Assembly (NCBI GenBank): GCA_030150425.1
Contig: JASLFY010000070.1
Coordinates: 1-5,795, forward strand
Direction of reading: 5' to 3'
DNA: 5,795 nucleotides
DNA from: Yimella sp.
Lineage (GTDB): Bacteria > Actinomycetota > Actinomycetes > Actinomycetales > Dermatophilaceae
Shown: piece after piece, positions 5,455-5,795 of the stretch
Numbering within the stretch: position 1 is the stretch's first letter
How the letters are laid out: every line of letters begins with the position of its first letter
The notes under the pieces: model-generated
What the model was told of the DNA's origin: nothing
Database searches by the model: none
Seen by the model: only the letters and a program-made list of their open reading frames with translations
Made by a program: the position numbers and the translations under genes

Positions 5455-5795
5455 GTGGCCATGCGCATGTCGACCCTGTTCCTGCGAACCCTTCGCGAGG
5501 ACCCGGCCGATGCCGAACTGCCGGGCCACAAGCTGCTGGTGCGCGCCGGCTACATCCGCCGTGTCGCGCCGGGCATCTACACCTGGCTGCCGCTCGGTCT
5601 GAAGGTGCGCGCCAAGGTCGAGGGCATCGTCCGCGAGGAGATGGAGCGGATCGGCAGCCAGGAGGTGCAGTTCCCGGCGCTGCTGCCGCGGGAGCCGTAC
5701 GAGACGACGAACCGCTGGACCGAGTACGGCCCGAACCTGTTCCGTCTGCAGGACCGCCGCGAGAACGACATGCTGCTCGGCCCGACCCACGAGGA
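5455..5795 (+). CDS. proS: Prolyl-tRNA synthetase, N-terminal part (3' end outside window)
   Basis: ProS charges tRNA-Pro with proline in the cytoplasm. The 113 visible residues match the start of the bacterial-type (longer, class IIa) enzyme: MSTLFLRTLREDPADAEL (5-22), KLLVRAGYIRRVAPGIYTWL (26-45), then LPLGLKV (45-51), EGIVREEMERIGSQEVQFPA (56-75) covering class II motif 1, and WTEYGPNLFRLQDR (88-101) and LLGPTHE (107-113) approaching motif 2. The frame is open to the window edge with no stop. The start is GTG 5455, supported by GAGGAG 6 nt upstream and by the usual MAxRMSTLFL N-terminus of actinobacterial homologues. The insertion/editing domain and anticodon-binding domain would lie beyond the window. 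Confidence 0.95.
   Translation, partial: MAMRMSTLFLRTLREDPADAELPGHKLLVRAGYIRRVAPGIYTWLPLGLKVRAKVEGIVREEMERIGSQEVQFPALLPREPYETTNRWTEYGPNLFRLQDRRENDMLLGPTHE

Noticed and set aside
5017..5790. 257-codon minus-strand open frame across the aidB end and proS start
   Set aside because: It is antisense to two well-supported genes and has low-complexity Arg/Ala/Pro composition.
1..5795. tRNA, rRNA, CRISPR, insertion sequence or toxin-antitoxin content
   Set aside because: No cloverleaf, spaced direct repeats, transposase motif or terminal inverted repeats were seen; almost all bases are covered by recognised coding regions.

Overview
The window is chromosomal DNA from a high-GC actinobacterium. Three things point there: strong G/C third-position bias, actinobacterial-type families (a DUF4081-GNAT acetyltransferase and a FolP2-like dihydropteroate synthase homologue), and several genes with a TANNNT hexamer 6-7 nt before the start codon, the layout of leaderless actinobacterial transcripts. 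I cannot name the genus. I see no tRNA, rRNA, transposon, phage gene or CRISPR array.

Layout: (1) 1-841, plus strand: the 3' end of a NarL-family sensor histidine kinase, overlapping by 4 nt a LuxR-type response regulator whose last 23 codons are out of frame because one G appears to be missing at 767-770. (2) 831-1397, minus strand: a DUF402 protein, convergent with the regulator and overlapping its end by 11 bp. (3) 1398-1469: a divergent promoter region holding a perfect 11-bp-arm inverted repeat. (4) 1470-2716, plus strand: a DUF4081-GNAT acetyltransferase, then a small DoxX-like membrane protein with its own predicted promoter. (5) 2733-3668, minus strand: a FolP2-type dihydropteroate synthase homologue starting at TTG. 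(6) 3708-5375, plus strand, divergent from folP: an AidB-type acyl-CoA dehydrogenase. (7) 5455-5795, plus strand: the 5' end of proS (prolyl-tRNA synthetase), cut by the window edge.

The genes look like housekeeping and stress functions rather than one pathway. The two-component pair is one unit. The acetyltransferase and proS are, from memory, often near neighbours in actinobacteria downstream of ispG; here the membrane protein, folP homologue and aidB lie between them, and ispG is not directly upstream. Strand switches are frequent and most genes appear to carry their own promoter.

I did not find a convincing new multi-gene system. The points most worth a second look are the response-regulator frameshift (which opens a misleading RR-acetyltransferase fusion frame), the inverted repeat at 1430-1455, the altered active-site motifs of the folP homologue, and a codon-context signal: all ten in-frame GTA valine codons I could find are followed by a CGN arginine codon, along with twenty copies of the palindrome CGTACG.
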